Origin: Alcaligenes faecalis | GTDB lineage: Bacteria; Pseudomonadota; Gammaproteobacteria; Burkholderiales; Burkholderiaceae_B | Direction: 5' to 3' | NCBI RefSeq assembly: GCF_009497775.1 | Contig: NZ_CP031012.1 | Coordinates: forward strand, 496,001-560,000 | DNA: 64,000 nucleotides | Shown here: positions 61,632 to 64,000 of the stretch, one piece after another | Position numbering within the stretch: position 1 is the first letter of the stretch | Layout: the number at the start of each line of letters is the position of its first letter | The notes under the pieces: generated by a model | Database searches by the model: none | Told to the model about the DNA's origin: nothing | Seen by the model: the letters and a program-made list of their open reading frames with translations, nothing else | Position numbers and translations under genes: made by a program

Positions 61632-63056
61632 ATGTTTGAAAATCTGACCCAGCGTATGTCGCGTGTGGTGAAAACCATGCGCGGGCAGGCTCGTCTGACC
61701 GAATCCAATACTCAGGATATGTTGAGGGAAGTGCGTCTGGCTTTGCTGGAAGCGGACGTGGCCTTGCCCGTCGTGCGCGATTTTGTTGCACGGGTCAAAG
61801 AAAAGGCACTTGGCGTTGAAGTTGCCGACAGCTTGAATCCTGGCCAGGCACTGGTGGGGGTTGTCCACCAGGAACTGACCAATCTGATGGGCGCAGACCT
61901 GGGCGATAACGCCAGCGAGCTGTCCCTGGCGGCTCAGCCTCCCGCCATTATTCTGATGGCCGGTCTGCAAGGTGCGGGTAAAACTACCACTACCGGTAAG
62001 CTGGCCAAATGGCTGAGCGAAGGCGGCCACGTTCAGCACGGCCGTAAAACGGGCAAGAAAAAAGTGCTGGTGGTCAGTGCTGACGTCTACCGTCCTGCCG
62101 CTATCGAGCAGCTGAAAACCGTTGCCGCCCAGGTAGGCGTCGAGTTCCTGCCCTCCGATCCCAGCCAGAAGCCTGCCGACATTGCCCGCAATGCCCTGGA
62201 CCACGCCAAGCGTCATCACTTTGATGTGCTGATTGTCGATACGGCCGGTCGCCTGGGTATTGACGAAGAAATGATGCGCGAGATTCGCGCTCTGTACGAT
62301 CTGTTGAACCCCATCGAAACCCTGTTCGTGGTGGATGCCATGCAGGGTCAGGACGCGGTGAACGTCGCCAAAGCCTTTGCTGACGCCTTGCCGCTGACCG
62401 GTGTGGTGCTGACCAAGCTTGACGGTGATGCTCGTGGTGGTGCCGCCTTGTCGGTGCGCCATGTCACCGGCAAACCGCTGAAGTTTGTGGGTGTGTCGGA
62501 AAAACTGGATGGCCTGGAGCCATTCCACCCCGAGCGTATGGCTCAGCGCGTGTTGGGCATGGGTGACATCATCTCCCTGGTGGAACAGGCCCAGCGCAAT
62601 ATCGACATTGCCGATGCGCAAAAGATTACCGACAAGATCAAGGCGGGCGACAAGTTCGACTTGAACGACTTCCGTGACCAGCTACAGCAAGTTAAAAAGC
62701 TGGGCGATATGGGCTCCTTGCTGGAAAAACTGCCCGCGCAGTTCTCCCAGGCGGCGTCCCAGTTGCAAGGCGGCCAGGCAGAGCAGCAATTGCGTCGCAC
62801 CGAAGGTATCTTGAACTCCATGACCCCGGCCGAGCGCGCCAAGCCTGAATTGCTCAAAGCCTCGCGCAAACGTCGTATTGCGGCAGGCTCTGGCGTGCCA
62901 GTGCAAGAGGTCAACCGCTTGCTGAATCAGTTCGAGCAAATGCAAGGCATGATGAAGCAGATGAAAAAAGGCGGCATGGCCAAAATGATGCGCGGCCTGG
63001 GCGGTATGGGCGCCTTGAAAGGACTGGCTGGTAAGGGCTTCAAGGGTTTCCGTTAA
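61632..63056 (+). CDS. ffh: signal recognition particle protein Ffh
   Basis: A 474-residue GTPase of cotranslational membrane targeting. The N domain (1-95) precedes the G domain with GLQGAGKTTTTGKLAKWL (G1), DTAGRLGIDEE (G3) and TKLDGDARGG (G4). The C-terminal M domain (about 320-465) is methionine-rich (MQGMMKQMKKGGMAKMMRG) and binds 4.5S RNA and signal sequences. Length is slightly above the usual 450. It is the standard neighbour of the divergent assembly gene. An intrinsic terminator follows. Confidence 0.98.
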   Translation: MFENLTQRMSRVVKTMRGQARLTESNTQDMLREVRLALLEADVALPVVRDFVARVKEKALGVEVADSLNPGQALVGVVHQELTNLMGADLGDNASELSLAAQPPAIILMAGLQGAGKTTTTGKLAKWLSEGGHVQHGRKTGKKKVLVVSADVYRPAAIEQLKTVAAQVGVEFLPSDPSQKPADIARNALDHAKRHHFDVLIVDTAGRLGIDEEMMREIRALYDLLNPIETLFVVDAMQGQDAVNVAKAFADALPLTGVVLTKLDGDARGGAALSVRHVTGKPLKFVGVSEKLDGLEPFHPERMAQRVLGMGDIISLVEQAQRNIDIADAQKITDKIKAGDKFDLNDFRDQLQQVKKLGDMGSLLEKLPAQFSQAASQLQGGQAEQQLRRTEGILNSMTPAERAKPELLKASRKRRIAAGSGVPVQEVNRLLNQFEQMQGMMKQMKKGGMAKMMRGLGGMGALKGLAGKGFKGFR

Positions 63057-63117
63057 GAAACCGCAAGAGACTAGCGGGCGCTGCTTGATCGGTGCCTGGT
63101 GGTTTCAGCCAAGAAAA

Positions 63118-63141
63118 AGCCCGCTTGAAGCGGGCTTTTTT
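63118..63141. terminator. bidirectional intrinsic terminator between ffh and the Kbp-like gene
   Basis: GCCCGCTT (63119-63126) pairs with AAGCGGGC (63128-63135), flanked by A-run and T-run, so it can serve both convergent genes. Confidence 0.9.
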
Positions 63142-63158
63142 GCAATCTGGCAGGCTGA

Positions 63159-63602
63159 TTACAGCGCCGGAATACGCAGTACCTGACCAGGGTAAATCTT
63201 GTCAGGATGGCTGAGCATAGGCTTGTTAGCTTCAAAAATAACGGTGTATTTCGCACCGTTGGCCTTGCCGTAGTTGGTTTCAGCAATTTTCCACAGGGTG
63301 TCGCCTTTCTGTACGGTGTACATGGTGGCTTCGGCGGAAGGCTGAGCAACGCTGAGCTGGTTGTCGACTTGGGAGACACCGAGGGTATTGCCCAGTGCCA
63401 GCACAATTTTTTCGGCTTGTTCGGTGGAGGCAGCCTGGCCGCTAACCGTGACTTTGTCGCCATCAACCGCCAGATTCAGACCGTCGGCGGAAAGTTGGTG
63501 TTTGGCCAGTTCTTTCTGGAGTTCGTCTGCAGTCGCTGCTTTGGCTTCATTGGCACCAAAGAGTTTTTCGCCGACATCTTTAAGAAAACTGAATACGCCC
63601 AT
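63159..63602 (-). CDS. kbp: BON-LysM protein, Kbp/YgaU-like
   Basis: A 147-residue protein with an N-terminal BON domain (about 25-88) and a C-terminal LysM domain (about 93-145, YTVQKGDTLWKIAETNYGKA, ending YPGQVLRIPAL). It has no clear signal peptide. It matches E. coli Kbp (YgaU, 149 residues), a cytoplasmic K+-binding protein. AGGAG lies well placed before the ATG. It is convergent with ffh. Confidence 0.88.
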   Translation of the reverse strand: MGVFSFLKDVGEKLFGANEAKAATADELQKELAKHQLSADGLNLAVDGDKVTVSGQAASTEQAEKIVLALGNTLGVSQVDNQLSVAQPSAEATMYTVQKGDTLWKIAETNYGKANGAKYTVIFEANKPMLSHPDKIYPGQVLRIPAL

Positions 63603-63732
63603 CGCTTTGCTCCTGAAGTTAGGGTTCTATGGCTGCCTGCTTGATGGCAGGCGAGACGGCCCATTATGACCTCATTTCTGGCCGTGAAGCCGTACCGGAA
63701 TGTCAGCAATTGTGCATTTTAAAGGGCGAGTA

Positions 63733-63933
63733 TCAGCCGCCCCCAACGGCAACCACGATTTCTATGGTGTCGCCTTCTTTGATGGGGGTGCTGGCGTGCT
63801 GGCTTTTGGGCACGATGTCGCCGTTCAGTTCCACGGCGATGCGCTTGTTCTCGTAGCCCAGCTCGATAATCAGCGTGCCAACCGTGTCGGAATTTGCCAG
63901 AGTCTTGCTCTGGCCGTTCAGGGTAATGTTCAT
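63733..63933 (-). CDS. thiS: sulfur carrier protein ThiS
   Basis: A 66-residue ubiquitin-like protein with the ThiS start MNITLNGQSKTL, KRIAVELNGDIVPKSQH and the obligatory C-terminal Gly-Gly (VVAVGGG). ThiS donates sulfur for thiamine thiazole synthesis after adenylation by ThiF and acts with ThiG. Neither gene follows in the direction of transcription; the next gene is the Kbp-like one. Any thi partner would lie upstream, past the right edge. Confidence 0.92.
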   Translation of the reverse strand: MNITLNGQSKTLANSDTVGTLIIELGYENKRIAVELNGDIVPKSQHASTPIKEGDTIEIVVAVGGG

Positions 63934-64000
63934 TCTTGTCTCTGGATATGGTCCGGGCAGCGCCGGACGAGTGATTCAGATGGCAAATTTCTGGGTGGCG

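Overview
The window reads as chromosomal DNA of a betaproteobacterium of the family Alcaligenaceae, most likely Alcaligenes or a close relative. This is inferred from moderately high GC, three solitary Bug-type solute receptors, kynureninase next to an AsnC regulator, several small LysR/TetR/MarR/GntR-controlled catabolic cassettes, and housekeeping genes (htpG, ffh, ampD) of betaproteobacterial type. No phage, insertion sequence, CRISPR array, tRNA or rRNA gene was recognised. I did not find a clearly new defence or mobile system. The interest lies in regulation and in catabolic cassettes of unknown substrate.

Layout. 0.3-3.8 kb: DHA1 efflux pump with a divergent LysR regulator, then the chromate transporter ChrA. 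3.9-8.2 kb: sulfatase plus Bug receptor, divergent MarR regulator, and a 2Fe-2S/FAD reductase with no oxygenase beside it. 8.3-14.5 kb: a GNAT acetyltransferase and the lactate operon lldP-lldR-lldD-dld, with two LldR operators flanking its promoter and a terminator-like hairpin inside it. 14.7-15.8 kb: a TetR regulator fused to an unrecognised domain, under a strong Fur box and with an in-frame internal ribosome binding site. 16-19.9 kb: SRPBCC protein, taurine/nitrate-type ABC importer and HutC-type GntR regulator. 19.9-23.2 kb: AsnC regulator, kynureninase and an amino-acid permease. 23.3-26.3 kb: TetR regulator, exported peroxiredoxin, exported amidohydrolase. 26.3-32.2 kb: GlpR-like regulator, Ugp-like ABC importer and GpdQ-like phosphodiesterase behind a 13-bp-arm palindrome. 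32.2-36.4 kb: an iron-type signalling set (sigma factor FecI, anti-sigma FecR, TonB receptor with STN domain). 36.5-39.4 kb: yybP-ykoY manganese riboswitch with a TerC-family protein, PpiC, and small housekeeping genes. 39.4-43.1 kb: HD hydrolase, Bug receptor plus enolase-superfamily enzyme, S4 RNA-binding protein. 43.1-46.8 kb: DHA2 exporter and TetR regulator sharing one 21-bp operator, then a ferric-reductase-like protein. 47-50.3 kb: amidase plus Bug receptor with divergent LysR. 50.3-53.2 kb: AraC regulator, AhpD-like protein, YdhR-like protein, EamA transporter. 53.3-55.3 kb: htpG. 55.4-59.8 kb: TonB siderophore receptor, PiuC-type dioxygenase, FMN 2-hydroxyacid dehydrogenase. 59.8-64 kb: ampD, PP0621-type zinc-ribbon protein, cytochrome c assembly protein, ffh, a Kbp-like BON-LysM protein and thiS.

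Two themes recur. Iron: candidate Fur boxes of differing quality lie before the TetR fusion, the fecI-like gene, the DHA2 exporter and the siderophore receptor. Organic-acid scavenging: complete D/L-lactate utilisation, a second FMN 2-hydroxyacid dehydrogenase, and three Bug receptors each paired with one hydrolytic or lyase-type enzyme. Start codons were chosen from Shine-Dalgarno spacing and family length, so several genes begin downstream of the longest open frame.
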